A stretch of 64,000 nt of DNA, taken from positions 124,001 to 188,000 of the forward strand of contig JAFDYV010000002.1 in the NCBI GenBank assembly GCA_018267275.1, given 5' to 3'. The DNA is from Bacteroidota bacterium. GTDB taxonomy: Bacteria > Bacteroidota > Bacteroidia > Cytophagales > Cyclobacteriaceae. Below the pieces are notes generated by a model that worked only from the letters and a program-made list of their open reading frames with translations, made no database searches and was not told the DNA's origin. The position numbers and the translations under genes are program-made. Below are positions 26,011-35,369 of the stretch, one piece after another (positions within the stretch are counted from its first letter, which is position 1; every line of letters begins with the position of its first letter).

Positions 26011-26520
26011 TCAATCAAACCTTTTTTTAGGGAAGTCAAAGAATACCAATTTACCTCTTCCCCATTCAATGTGCTTCCACTTATTTGCACTCAGCGAAAT
26101 GCAAACCACACCAGCCGTGGGTATGTTGTCAATGTTTTCGTTGCTCAGGCGGTTTGCAAATTCGGTGAGCCCCGGATTGTGACCAAATATGAGCACATTT
26201 TCTTCATCATCGCCCGTGCGGTCTTTCAAAGTGTGTATCACCTTCAGTATCTCGTCATCGCTGGCATGGTAGAGCCCTGGCTTTTCTTCGATCTTACTTT
26301 TGATGAAGCCCAGCCCCTTGCAAAAGATGTGGCAGGTATCCTTCGCCCTTTGCGCGGGGCTGGTCAAGACGATATCGGGCGTAAGCCTTTTCTCCTTAAG
26401 CCGCCTGGCCATCCTGGGGGCATCGCGTTTACCGCGATCGTTCAGTGGTCGATCAAAGTCACTTAGGTCGGGGTCTTCCCAACTGCTTTTGGCATGGCGA
26501 ATAATGTATAACTTCTTCAC
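26011..26520 (-). CDS. sixA: SixA-type histidine phosphatase
   Basis: A 169-residue histidine phosphatase. The catalytic RHA motif is in LYIIRHAKSSWED (His8), and a second histidine lies in LIFGHNPGLTEF. The family removes phosphate from phosphohistidine proteins in E. coli (SixA on ArcB or PTS proteins); the substrate here is not shown. It is divergent from the acyltransferase gene and convergent with the DUF4421 gene. Confidence 0.85.
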   Translation of the reverse strand: MKKLYIIRHAKSSWEDPDLSDFDRPLNDRGKRDAPRMARRLKEKRLTPDIVLTSPAQRAKDTCHIFCKGLGFIKSKIEEKPGLYHASDDEILKVIHTLKDRTGDDEENVLIFGHNPGLTEFANRLSNENIDNIPTAGVVCISLSANKWKHIEWGRGKLVFFDFPKKRFD

Positions 26521-26547
26521 GCTGTGCTTTAGCTCGCCTTTATTCAG

Positions 26548-26555
26548 TAAATTTG
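26548..26555 (+). promoter_or_regulatory. -7 element of the acyltransferase gene
   Basis: TAAATTTG is a perfect TAnnTTTG match 21 bases before the ATG at 26577, in the 56-base gap between divergent genes. No good -33 element is visible at the usual distance. Confidence 0.4.
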
Positions 26556-26576
26556 CGACTCGTTCTGTCTCAATTT

Positions 26577-27497
26577 ATGGAAAAACGGCCGCTTCGAAAA
26601 GAAATAAAATACACGCTGCTTTATTACTTTGTGCGGTTTCTGATTTTCTCAGCCAACCTTTTGCCGCGCAAATTGTGGCTGCGCTTTTGTGGTATGTTGG
26701 GTCGGGTGGCGTACCACTTCTCAAAGAAACCCCGCGAACTGGCGATCTTTCACCTGGGGTTAGTGTATAGTGGTGAAAAGTCAATCGCTGAAATTGTTGT
26801 CCTCGCTAAGAAAATGTTTGAGATGCTGGGCAAAAATGCCGGAGATATCTTGCGCTCGCTCAAAGTAAAATCACTCAACGATCTTCAAAAATTTCTCACC
26901 ACCCACGGCTTCGAACATTTCCAGGCTGCCCATGCAAAAGGCAAGGGGGTAATCTTTCTCACATGCCATGTGGGCGCATTTGATATGCAATCAACCAACA
27001 TGGCCTTTCATGGAGTGAAGTTAAGCGTGGTGGGTACTCCTATGAAGGATGAACGCCTTAATACATTGCTACAAAATTATCGGAATGCCTTTGGTGCGTC
27101 ATACATCGAAAGGGGCAAAGACAATATCAAATTGATTAAAGAGCTTAAACTTGGCAACGCGTTGGCTATTTTGATTGACCAAGACACTAAGGTAAAGAGT
27201 CGCATTGTCAACTTTTTCGGTATGCCGGCTGCCACGCCCATTGGCGCCACCATTCTGGCGATGAAGACGGGTGCTGCAGTGGTGCCGTGTTTTATTCACT
27301 TAGATGAGAAGCTGGATCAGCACATGCGAATCTTTCCTGAGATACCGTTGACAAACACGGGGGATGAGGAGGCAGACCTTCTCACCAACACACAGAAGTT
27401 TAACGACTTCATCGAAATGGCTGTGCGCCAACACCCCGATCAATGGGTTTGGATGCACGAACGCTGGAAAACAAAGGCAGGAGAGGAAATTCGGTAA
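26577..27497 (+). CDS. LpxL/HtrB-like lipid A acyltransferase
   Basis: A 306-residue inner-membrane acyltransferase that adds a fatty acid to a lipid A precursor or related lipid. The catalytic HX4D motif is HVGAFD in IFLTCHVGAFDMQSTN, and a basic region (SYIERGKDNIKLIKELKLG) and an LIDQD motif follow as in the family. A hydrophobic segment lies near the N-terminus (about 12-35). ATG at 26577 gives MEKRPLRKEI; an upstream GTG-like frame from 26553 would place the start inside the promoter. Confidence 0.85.
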   Translation: MEKRPLRKEIKYTLLYYFVRFLIFSANLLPRKLWLRFCGMLGRVAYHFSKKPRELAIFHLGLVYSGEKSIAEIVVLAKKMFEMLGKNAGDILRSLKVKSLNDLQKFLTTHGFEHFQAAHAKGKGVIFLTCHVGAFDMQSTNMAFHGVKLSVVGTPMKDERLNTLLQNYRNAFGASYIERGKDNIKLIKELKLGNALAILIDQDTKVKSRIVNFFGMPAATPIGATILAMKTGAAVVPCFIHLDEKLDQHMRIFPEIPLTNTGDEEADLLTNTQKFNDFIEMAVRQHPDQWVWMHERWKTKAGEEIR

Positions 27498-27611
27498 AAC
27501 TTTCCATTCAAATCCTTCATCGTAAGCACAATAAAGCCTGTTAACAATTGGTTTAGACTTTAGTTGTAACCTTTTGCCTGCTTTTCAAGTATCTATGCAA
27601 AACCTTCACCT

Positions 27612-28937
27612 ATGAAATTAAACCGGAAACTATTGGTTGCTATTGGAATTGGCCTCGCATTGCTGATTTCATTTTTTTGGTTCCGTAAAACGAAGTCCGG
27701 ACAAGCTTCAGAAATTTTGGCCCTGGTGAAAAAGGGGGAATTTAGAATTGAGGTAGAGACTACTGGCGAGCTGGAGGCGAAGAATTCAGTGAAGATAATG
27801 GGGCCTGGAGCTGTGCGTCAATTTCAGATTTGGGAGGTAACGCTGCAAAACATTGTTGATGAAGGCACTATCGTAAAAAAAGGAGATTGGGTTGCTACAC
27901 TCGATCGATCGGAGTTTCAGAACAAGTTTACTCAAAAGCAAATTGACTTTGAAAAAGCCAACTCAAAGTTTACGCAAACCCAACTTGATACTACCTTACA
28001 AATGCGCCAGGCTCGTGATGAGCTGGTCAATCTCAAATACGCATCAGAAGAAAAAGAGATAATTTTACAACAATCTAAGTTTGAGCCGCCTGCCACCATC
28101 AAGCAAGCCGAGATCAATTTGGATAAAGCCAACCGAGCCTACCAGCAGGCATTAGAGAACTACAAGATCAAGCGCAACCAAAATGTAGAGAAGATGCGTG
28201 AAGTCAGTGCTGAGTTACGCAAAGTGCAAGGCGATGTGGAGGGTATGAATAAGATTTTGGAGTCGTTTAACGTTACGGCTCCGGAAGATGGCATGGTTAT
28301 TTACGAAAAAGGTTGGGATGGCAAGCCCATTAAGGCTGGCTCGCGCATTGGTATGTGGGAGCCCACCGTGGCCACGCTACCTGATCTCACTAAAATGCAA
28401 TCAAAAACTTTTGTCAATGAAGTAGACGTGCGAAAAATTAAAGCCGGACAATTAGTTGACATTGGTCTTGATTCTGATCCCAACAAGAGGTTAAAAGGTA
28501 AAGTAACTAAAGTAGCAAACGTGGGTGAACAACGACCCAACTCCGATGCCAAAGTTTTTGAAGTGCTAGTGGAGATTGATGGAACTGATCCGGCATTGCG
28601 GCCATCGATGACTACTAGCAACAAAATCATCGTGCAGGTTCTACCAGAGGTTACATTTGTTCCGTTGGAAAGCCTCCATGCGCAACACGATTCTATCACC
28701 TATGTTTTCAAAAAAGACGGAATTAGAATTTCAAAACAAGAGGTCGTGGTGGGCGAGACAAATGCAAACGAAGCCGTGATATTGGCTGGCATCAAAGCGG
28801 GCGAAGAAGTTTATCTGTCGGTGCCAGCGGGTAAAGAAGATGACGAAGTTGCGCTGCTACCCGAACGAAACGGCAAACGCTTGAAGAAGGAAGGTGCAGA
28901 ATCCGAGAAGAAAACTGCCAAAGCTTCTATTCAGTGA
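27612..28937 (+). CDS. HlyD/MacA-like periplasmic adaptor protein
   Basis: A 441-residue membrane fusion protein of a tripartite efflux pump. The N-terminal transmembrane anchor (about 7-24) is followed by a beta-barrel/lipoyl half-motif, a long coiled-coil hairpin (about 105-215, with FTQKQIDFEKANSKFTQTQL), and a C-terminal barrel region with LDSDPNKRLKGKVTKVANVG. It overlaps the permease gene by 4 bases. It would bridge the inner-membrane permease and the outer-membrane channel coded next. Confidence 0.85.
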   Translation: MKLNRKLLVAIGIGLALLISFFWFRKTKSGQASEILALVKKGEFRIEVETTGELEAKNSVKIMGPGAVRQFQIWEVTLQNIVDEGTIVKKGDWVATLDRSEFQNKFTQKQIDFEKANSKFTQTQLDTTLQMRQARDELVNLKYASEEKEIILQQSKFEPPATIKQAEINLDKANRAYQQALENYKIKRNQNVEKMREVSAELRKVQGDVEGMNKILESFNVTAPEDGMVIYEKGWDGKPIKAGSRIGMWEPTVATLPDLTKMQSKTFVNEVDVRKIKAGQLVDIGLDSDPNKRLKGKVTKVANVGEQRPNSDAKVFEVLVEIDGTDPALRPSMTTSNKIIVQVLPEVTFVPLESLHAQHDSITYVFKKDGIRISKQEVVVGETNANEAVILAGIKAGEEVYLSVPAGKEDDEVALLPERNGKRLKKEGAESEKKTAKASIQ

Positions 28938-30313
28938 AATTACTACAACTGTTCAACCCACGTTTGGTGGCCAATCTTTTCATTGCCATCGATGCTGTGA
29001 TTGCAAATCGGGTGCGATCTCTGCTTACTGCGTTAGGTATAATTTTTGGCGTGGCGGCCGTAATCGCCATGTTGGCAATTGGTAATGGTGCCCAGCAAGA
29101 AATCTTGAATCAAATCAAGTTGGTGGGTGTCAATAATATTGTGATCAAACCAATCATCGAACAAAAAGAGGAGAAAATTGCTGAAAAAGTTGGCAAAAAG
29201 GAGAAGAAGAAGTTTTCGCCTGGGCTCACCGTGCGTGATGTGGCAAGTATCCAATCAATATTACCTACGCTCAGCGAGGTAAGCCCGGAAATAATTTTGG
29301 AAACCTTTGCCATCAGCAATGGCGTTAGACGCTCTGCAAAATTGGTGGGCGTACAACCTGCTTATTTTAAAATCTACAACTTCGAACTGTCAGAGGGAAC
29401 AATTTTTACCGATGCACATATGGAAGTTGGTGCACCTGTTTGTATTATCGGCTCAAACTTAAAGAGCAAGTTCTTTCCTACAGAAAATCCAATTGGTAAA
29501 AGCATCAAGGTTGGCACTCACTGGTTGACGATAATAGGTGTATTGTCTGAGCGAACAGTGTCACAAAACAGCATCAGTAAATTGGGCATCCGAGATTTTA
29601 ATATGGACGTTTATGCTCCGCTGCAAACGGTGTTGGTACGCTATCGCAACCGAGATTTGATTACCAGCGAGGCACTCCGAATGGCCGCCATGCAGAGCCA
29701 AGGCATGGTGTTTATCCGTGGTAACAATAGTTCAAATGAAAATGAGCAAGAGAAGAAAAATTATCATCAAATCGATCGGTTGGTAATACAGGTAAAGGAG
29801 ACGGCAATGCTGCAACCTACTGCGGAAATTATCAGTCGACTGCTACAACGCAGGCATTACGATGTGGTTGACTACGAAATCGAAATTCCGGAGCTGTTAC
29901 TAAAGCAGCAGCAACGCACCAACGACATCTTCAATTATGTGTTGGGTGCCATCGCTGGCATTTCTTTGTTGGTAGGCGGTATCGGGATTATGAACATCAT
30001 GCTTGCTTCGGTTTTGGAGCGCATCAAAGAAATAGGATTGCGTTTGGCTATTGGCGCGAAAAAGAGCGATGTTGTACAGCAGTTTTTGTTTGAGGCGGTG
30101 ATGATAAGTGTGAGTGGGGGAATCATTGGCGTTGTGTTGGGGATACTATTTGCTTATTTGGTTTCGTCTTTTGCCAATATTCCCACCGTCATCAGTTTCA
30201 GTTCTATTGTATTATCGTTTGGTGTAGCAGCTACAGTGGGTTTAATTTTTGGAATTGCCCCCGCGCGCAAAGCTGCCGAACAAGATCCTATTGCCTCGTT
30301 ACGATATGAATAA
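28934..30313 (+). CDS. MacB-type ABC transporter permease, no ATPase domain
   Basis: A 459-residue FtsX/MacB-family permease. An N-terminal transmembrane segment (about 24-48) is followed by a large periplasmic domain (MacB periplasmic core, about 50-320), and three more segments lie near the C-terminus (about 335-360, 385-410, 420-445). The motif RIKEIGLRLAIGAKKSDV between the second and third segments is typical of the family. The start is GTG at 28934. E. coli MacB carries an N-terminal ABC ATPase domain in the same chain; this one does not and must use a separate ATPase. Confidence 0.85.
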   Translation: MKLLQLFNPRLVANLFIAIDAVIANRVRSLLTALGIIFGVAAVIAMLAIGNGAQQEILNQIKLVGVNNIVIKPIIEQKEEKIAEKVGKKEKKKFSPGLTVRDVASIQSILPTLSEVSPEIILETFAISNGVRRSAKLVGVQPAYFKIYNFELSEGTIFTDAHMEVGAPVCIIGSNLKSKFFPTENPIGKSIKVGTHWLTIIGVLSERTVSQNSISKLGIRDFNMDVYAPLQTVLVRYRNRDLITSEALRMAAMQSQGMVFIRGNNSSNENEQEKKNYHQIDRLVIQVKETAMLQPTAEIISRLLQRRHYDVVDYEIEIPELLLKQQQRTNDIFNYVLGAIAGISLLVGGIGIMNIMLASVLERIKEIGLRLAIGAKKSDVVQQFLFEAVMISVSGGIIGVVLGILFAYLVSSFANIPTVISFSSIVLSFGVAATVGLIFGIAPARKAAEQDPIASLRYE

Positions 30314-31760
30314 GACTTTGATTTTACTGGCGTTGATCGCAATGCCGTTTTCGTTGTTTGCTCAACATAAACTTAACCTAGAAGAAGTAATTGCTCGCGC
30401 GTTGGCTCAATCACCGGCCTCTAAACGGACAGAAACTTCGAAACTTACGCGCTATTGGCAATATCGAACTTTTCGTGCACGGTTCAATCCTCAACTAACC
30501 GTCTCTGGCAACGCACCGAGCTACGGTCAGGGTTTTACCCAGGTTATTCAACCCGAAGGAACAAGGCTTTTCCAACCCATCAATCAAACGAACTCGCTTA
30601 CCAATGTTGGGCTGATACAGCCGTTGCGCTGGACGGGCGGTACTATATCGGCCAACACCAACTTCAACTTTTTCAATGACATTGCGCGAAACTCATCTGC
30701 GTGGAATAGCAATTTGTTTTTTGTCAGCTTGAACCAACCCTTGTATGCGTTTAATCCATTTAAATGGGATCGAAGAACCGAACCGTTACGTTTTGAAGAG
30801 TCAAAGCGGGAGTTTGTAGAGCAGATGGAGTTTATTGCTCAGACAGCTGCCGACATGTATTTTCAAGTGATAAGGGCGCAAATCGATGAACAAATTGCCA
30901 CATTTAACCTGGCTAACAACGATACGATTTTCAAAATTGAACAAGGGCGTTATAACATCGGCACCACTTCGCAAGACAAGCTCTTGCAAGTGGAATTGCA
31001 GTTATTGAAGTCAAAACAAGATGTGGCGCAGGCGCGCATCAACATTCAAAACAACAGTTTGATGCTGCGTACCTTTCTGGGTTTCAAAGATGATGAGTCA
31101 TTTGAATTAGCGCTGCCTGAGGAAATACCTACGTTTGAAGTGGGCTTAGAGGATGCATTAAATTATGCTAGACGAAACCGCGCAGCCTATATCGCTTTTG
31201 AACGGAGGCGCATTGAAGCCGAGCGAGATGTTGCTCGGGCGAAAGGTAGTCGTTTAAACGATGCTTCGCTGTCAGCCTCATTTGGATTGAACAACACGGC
31301 CTTGATGTTCAATGACCTTTATAACCGCCCCTCGCAGCAACAGCAATTTAATGTAAGCTTTAACGTGCCCATTTTTAATTGGGGACGAAATAAGGCTACC
31401 ATGCAAACGGCACTGGCCAATAAGAAACTAAATGATTACACCATCGCGCAAGACGAGGTAAATGCCGACCAAGAGATTATTACCCAAGTGCGCCAGTTTG
31501 ATTTGTTGCGTTTACAAATTGAAATAACGAAGAAGTCTGATGAAGTGGCTCGCGAGCGATACAATGTTGCTCAGAATCGATATTTGATTGGCAAGATTGA
31601 TATCACCAATTTGAATATTGCCCTCACCGAAAAAGACAATGCACGAAGAAGTTATGTAGAGGCGCTGCGCTCTTTCTGGACTTCTTACTTCAACCTGCGC
31701 AGGCTAACGTTGTATGACTTTGCATCAAAGCAACTGCTATACACGCCCGAACCTAACTGA
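30306..31760 (+). CDS. TolC family outer-membrane efflux protein
   Basis: A 484-residue outer-membrane channel protein. The signal peptide is MNKTLILLALIAMPFSLFAQ from the ATG at 30306, which overlaps the permease stop. Two repeats of the outer-membrane efflux domain are visible, with periplasmic coiled-coil helices such as QTAADMYFQVIRAQIDEQIA and DVARAKGSRLNDASLSASF. Together with the adaptor and permease it makes a complete export path for peptides, lipids or drugs across both membranes; the substrate is unknown. It overlaps purB by 8 bases at the 3' ends. Confidence 0.88.
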   Translation: MNKTLILLALIAMPFSLFAQHKLNLEEVIARALAQSPASKRTETSKLTRYWQYRTFRARFNPQLTVSGNAPSYGQGFTQVIQPEGTRLFQPINQTNSLTNVGLIQPLRWTGGTISANTNFNFFNDIARNSSAWNSNLFFVSLNQPLYAFNPFKWDRRTEPLRFEESKREFVEQMEFIAQTAADMYFQVIRAQIDEQIATFNLANNDTIFKIEQGRYNIGTTSQDKLLQVELQLLKSKQDVAQARINIQNNSLMLRTFLGFKDDESFELALPEEIPTFEVGLEDALNYARRNRAAYIAFERRRIEAERDVARAKGSRLNDASLSASFGLNNTALMFNDLYNRPSQQQQFNVSFNVPIFNWGRNKATMQTALANKKLNDYTIAQDEVNADQEIITQVRQFDLLRLQIEITKKSDEVARERYNVAQNRYLIGKIDITNLNIALTEKDNARRSYVEALRSFWTSYFNLRRLTLYDFASKQLLYTPEPN

Positions 31761-33099
31761 TGCCGGTGTAGTTAAAGGGAGTGATTTTCTTCAATTCCGC
31801 TTTTAGCGTATTAGAGATATTGAGTGTTTCTATGAATTGATGAATGCTGTCTTGCGTGATGGCCTCATTTTTTCGGGTGAGCGCTTTCAATGCTTCATAA
31901 GGATTGGGGTATCCTTCTTTTCGCAGTATGGTTTGAATGGCTTCTGCCACCACGGCCCAATTACTCTCTAAGTCCGCATCAATTGCGGCCCGATTCAATT
32001 CAAGTTTGCCAATTCCTTTTTCGAGGGACTTGAGTGCGATGGTTGTGTGTGCTAACGGCACGCCAATGTTTCGCAATACGGTTGAGTCGGTCAAATCGCG
32101 TTGCAAGCGCGAGATGGGAAGTTTCGCGGAGAGGTGCTCGAAGAGCGCATTTGCAATACCTAGATTCCCTTCAGCATTTTCAAAATCAATCGGGTTCACT
32201 TTGTGCGGCATAGCGCTGGAGCCAACTTCGCCTTCTTTTATCTTTTGCTTGAAGTAGTTCATCGCAATGTACTGCCACACATCGCGACTGTAATCCATTA
32301 AGATTGTATTGATGCGTTTGAGGTTATCAAATAGCGCGGCTAAATGGTCGTAATGTTCAATTTGTGTGGTGGGATGGCTGCGTTGTAGCCCAAGCTTTTG
32401 TTTAACAAAGTGGTTGGCGAACTTTATCCAATCAACAGCAGGGTAGGCCACATGGTGTGCATTGAAATTTCCCGTTGCACCTCCAAGTTTGGCAGCGAAG
32501 GGAACTGTTTTCAGTAACTCCAATTGGTTCTTCAATCGTACGCAAAAAACTTCCAACTCCTTACCCAGCCGGGTAGGGGAAGCGGGTTGCCCGTGCGTGC
32601 GCGCCAACATGGCTACGTCTTTCCAATGGATGGCTTGTATGCTGAGTGTTTGCACAAAGCGCTCCAACAACGGCAAGAACTCATTATTTATAAATTCTTT
32701 GAATAGCAAAGGCGTGGCCGTGTTGTTAATGTCTTGTGACGTTAAACCAAAGTGAATGAACTCTTTGAATGCTGCAAGCCCAAGCGTGTCGAATTCATCT
32801 TTAAGGAAATACTCTACCGCCTTTACATCGTGGTTGGTTGTTTTTTCTATGTCCTTTATTTTTTCTGCGTCTGTTACGCTAAAATTTTTATATAGGTTGC
32901 GCAAAGGCTCAATCTTTGCCTCCGGAAAGGCTTGCAGTTCGGGAAGTGGCAATTCAGTAAGTGCAATAAAATATTCTACCTCTACCAATACCCGGTAGCG
33001 TATCAATCCTAGTTCTGAGAAGTAAGGCCGTAAAGATTGGGTTTGAGCGTAATAGCGGCCATCAACGGGCGAGATGGCAGTGAGAGCGGTACTTTTCAC
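31753..33099 (-). CDS. purB: Adenylosuccinate lyase
   Basis: A 448-residue enzyme that cleaves SAICAR and adenylosuccinate in purine synthesis. The fumarase-superfamily signature with the catalytic serine is GSSAMPHKVNPIDFENAEGN, the N-terminal MKSTALTAISPVDGRYY is typical, and HGQPASPTRLGKELEVF holds a substrate-binding histidine. The length is normal. It converges with the TolC-like gene. Confidence 0.97.
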   Translation of the reverse strand: MKSTALTAISPVDGRYYAQTQSLRPYFSELGLIRYRVLVEVEYFIALTELPLPELQAFPEAKIEPLRNLYKNFSVTDAEKIKDIEKTTNHDVKAVEYFLKDEFDTLGLAAFKEFIHFGLTSQDINNTATPLLFKEFINNEFLPLLERFVQTLSIQAIHWKDVAMLARTHGQPASPTRLGKELEVFCVRLKNQLELLKTVPFAAKLGGATGNFNAHHVAYPAVDWIKFANHFVKQKLGLQRSHPTTQIEHYDHLAALFDNLKRINTILMDYSRDVWQYIAMNYFKQKIKEGEVGSSAMPHKVNPIDFENAEGNLGIANALFEHLSAKLPISRLQRDLTDSTVLRNIGVPLAHTTIALKSLEKGIGKLELNRAAIDADLESNWAVVAEAIQTILRKEGYPNPYEALKALTRKNEAITQDSIHQFIETLNISNTLKAELKKITPFNYTGIS

Positions 33100-33141
33100 A
33101 AAAAGATATTAGGATGCGAAGATAAGCAAAATGCTGTTGAC

Positions 33142-33735
33142 CTAAGTAGCTAGTAGTTTGAATACTTGATTGGATTTTAGGGAATTTAAAAGTTCGGTGG
33201 CAGTTTTCGAATCATACTTTGAGCCGTTTGTAAATTCTTTTATGGTTGAGTTGTGAACCTTAATGTGTTCGTGACAAAAGTCAATAATGAACTCGATGTT
33301 ACTGATTTTGTGAATTGCGGTTTCGTAACTGATTTCATTGGTTTCTTCTTTGATTTTTTCAACTACGGACTTCTGGCTGAATGTAAGAGCTAAGTTCCTC
33401 TCTGTTATCGAATAGGTCCCTGAGAAATAGGTATCGTTATACAAACAGCGCGATACCATCACAAATTGACGACTATTTAAGAAGAAAAGGTCGCTGGCGC
33501 AACAATCACATTGTGCAACGGTCTTACATTCGTTTTCATCAAAAAATTCGCTCAATAAGAACACCTCATTTGCAAAAGATTGCTCACCTGGCTCTTTTTG
33601 GGTGGGCACACTTGTCTTTTTATTTTCTTCTGGTGCTTTACTAAAGGAGTTGAATTTATCGCTAACTGATGCTACTAACCAAGCACCTACTGCGAACAAA
33701 GCCAATGTGATGAGAATATAAAGCCACCTTTGCAT
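33142..33735 (-). CDS. Membrane-anchored protein with Cys cluster, unknown
   Basis: A 197-residue protein starting with ATG at 33735. An N-terminal transmembrane anchor (about 6-24) is followed by a soluble domain with a cysteine cluster (CKTVAQCDCCASDLFFL, four Cys within 13 residues) and a charged C-terminal half. The cysteine pattern could form disulphides outside the cytoplasm or bind metal. I do not recognise the family. It lies 42 bases from the purB start, between purB and the arsenic operon, and is AT-rich. Confidence 0.55.
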   Translation of the reverse strand: MQRWLYILITLALFAVGAWLVASVSDKFNSFSKAPEENKKTSVPTQKEPGEQSFANEVFLLSEFFDENECKTVAQCDCCASDLFFLNSRQFVMVSRCLYNDTYFSGTYSITERNLALTFSQKSVVEKIKEETNEISYETAIHKISNIEFIIDFCHEHIKVHNSTIKEFTNGSKYDSKTATELLNSLKSNQVFKLLAT

Positions 33736-33813
33736 GTTTTACCTTTGGATAGAAAGCGAAGCTAATGCGTTATTAGAACCGCTCCAAGTGACAAACTATC
33801 TCGCCAAATTACA

Positions 33814-34452
33814 TTAATCCTTCACCATTGAAAAGGCAAAGAGCATTTCACGACCAATTTGCGCCACACGCTCCAAGTATTTCTCTTCCTCTTGACCCGT
33901 TCCATCATATTCTTTCGGGTCGTTGTAAGTGACGGACATTCGTTGGGTTGCACCGAGCACGATGGGGCAATTTGCATCGGCATGCGAGCACGTCATGATC
34001 GCTGCAAACTCGGTGGTTGTATTAAACGGGTCATCGTATCTTTTCGAGAACGCGATGACAGGTGGCGCATCTTCCGCAAAACGAACTTGGTAAACGGGAT
34101 TATCGCCCGGCTGATTGACGAGAATTTGAAAACCAACGTGCTGCATGGCTTTTACAGCCCGTGGGTTAAAAGCTGTCACTTCCGTGCCACCCGATAGGCA
34201 ATGGACATTCTCAATCCCATAAGCATGAGCGGCAGCTTGTGCCCAAAGTTGGGAGATATGGCTCCTGCGGGAGTTATGGGTACAAATGAAGTTCAGGTAA
34301 ACTCGTTTGCCGGCAGCCAATCGTTCACGCACATAGTGAGCAAGGCGCAGCAAAGTTTCTTTCCTTTCTGTGTCAATCAGATCAAACTGCTTTGTCAGTT
34401 CATCACTGGTATGTTGTAGTGTTGGCAAAAGCCGCTGGTTGGTAAGATGCAT
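33814..34452 (-). CDS. Low-molecular-weight phosphatase-like (ArsC-like) protein of ars operon
   Basis: A 212-residue protein of the low-molecular-weight tyrosine phosphatase fold. The CX5R active-site loop is CTHNSRR in YLNFICTHNSRRSH, followed by GTEVTAFNPRAVKAMQHVGF and MTCSHADANCP with further cysteines. Thioredoxin-linked arsenate reductases and phosphatases share this fold; the position after arsM supports an arsenic role. The ATG at 34452 (MHLTNQRLLP) is chosen; a longer frame to 34503 overlaps arsM. The gap to arsM is 23 bases. Confidence 0.75.
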   Translation of the reverse strand: MHLTNQRLLPTLQHTSDELTKQFDLIDTERKETLLRLAHYVRERLAAGKRVYLNFICTHNSRRSHISQLWAQAAAHAYGIENVHCLSGGTEVTAFNPRAVKAMQHVGFQILVNQPGDNPVYQVRFAEDAPPVIAFSKRYDDPFNTTTEFAAIMTCSHADANCPIVLGATQRMSVTYNDPKEYDGTGQEEEKYLERVAQIGREMLFAFSMVKD

Positions 34453-34475
34453 AAGTAAGTGTTCAGTTTTGATGG

Positions 34476-35321
34476 TTAGTTGCAGCAGCCGGGCGCGCAA
34501 CATGCTGTGCTTTTTTCAGCATATACAGTAACGCTGAAGATGCCCGATTTGCCTGATCTAAATTCCTCAATTGCGTCATTGGTTAAATAACCATTGAGAA
34601 TTTCATCGGGCAGATTGATTCGTTTTTCTTTTTGGATCTTGATATTGGTAAAACCAACTTCCTTAATGATATTAAGGTACTCACTTTTTTGAATCGCCCC
34701 TGATACGCAGCCGGCATACATCTCTGCACTTTTTTGTAATCCTTCGGGTAAATCACCCACCAACACAATGTCTGATACGCTGAAATGTCCGCCTTTCTTT
34801 AGTATCCTAAACGTTTCGCTAAATGCTTTGCGTTTGTTGGGCACAAGGTTCAATACACAATTGCTCACCACTACATCCGCTGTGTTTTCGGCCAGCGGCA
34901 TATCTTCAATATCACCTTGTCGGAACTGCACATTTTTATAGTTAAGCTTCGCGGCATTATTACGCGCCTTCTCAATCATCTTTTCGGTGAAGTCAATGCC
35001 AATCACCCTGCCGCTTTCGCCCACAATTGCGCGGGCTACAAAGGCATCATTGCCTGCACCGGAACCTAAGTCAACTACGGTATCACCTTCTTTGATGAGG
35101 GCATGCTCAGTGGGCAAGCCACATCCTAAGCCAAGGTCGGCATCTTTTACGTAGCCACCCAGTGTAGAGTAGTCATCGGCCATTACTGCGTAATCAATGG
35201 TATCGCACCCACAGGTTGCCCCGCAGCAGCTCGATTCGTTTTGCGATTTGTTCTGCTCGGCAATCTGGCTGTATTTCTCCATCACCAATTGCTTCAATTG
35301 TTCGTTTTCAGTTGCTTTCAT
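34476..35321 (-). CDS. arsM: Arsenite S-adenosylmethionine methyltransferase
   Basis: A 281-residue methyltransferase that methylates As(III) to volatile or less toxic forms. The SAM-binding motif is VVDLGSGAGNDAFVAR. The arsenite-binding cysteines are visible as Cys32-Cys33 with Cys37 and Cys39 (SSCCGATCGCD), in SNCVLNL and in AGCVSGAI, and the C-terminus ends in a Cys-rich tail (CCAPGCCN). It follows arsR by 48 bases, with its own operator (35334-35349) in the gap. No arsenite efflux gene (arsB, acr3) is in this window. Confidence 0.93.
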   Translation of the reverse strand: MKATENEQLKQLVMEKYSQIAEQNKSQNESSCCGATCGCDTIDYAVMADDYSTLGGYVKDADLGLGCGLPTEHALIKEGDTVVDLGSGAGNDAFVARAIVGESGRVIGIDFTEKMIEKARNNAAKLNYKNVQFRQGDIEDMPLAENTADVVVSNCVLNLVPNKRKAFSETFRILKKGGHFSVSDIVLVGDLPEGLQKSAEMYAGCVSGAIQKSEYLNIIKEVGFTNIKIQKEKRINLPDEILNGYLTNDAIEEFRSGKSGIFSVTVYAEKSTACCAPGCCN

Positions 35322-35333
35322 GGCTTTTTTTTT

Positions 35334-35349
35334 ATCGTAAAATTGCGAT
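35334..35349. promoter_or_regulatory. ArsR-type operator before arsM
   Basis: Inverted repeat ATCGTAA-AA-TTGCGAT, with one mismatch between arms. It lies 12 bases upstream of the arsM start and is the same as the operator before arsR (35712-35727) at 15 of 16 positions. The following ATTATAAAATC is also shared. Confidence 0.75.
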
Positions 35350-35369
35350 TATAAAATCTAAAAAAATAC

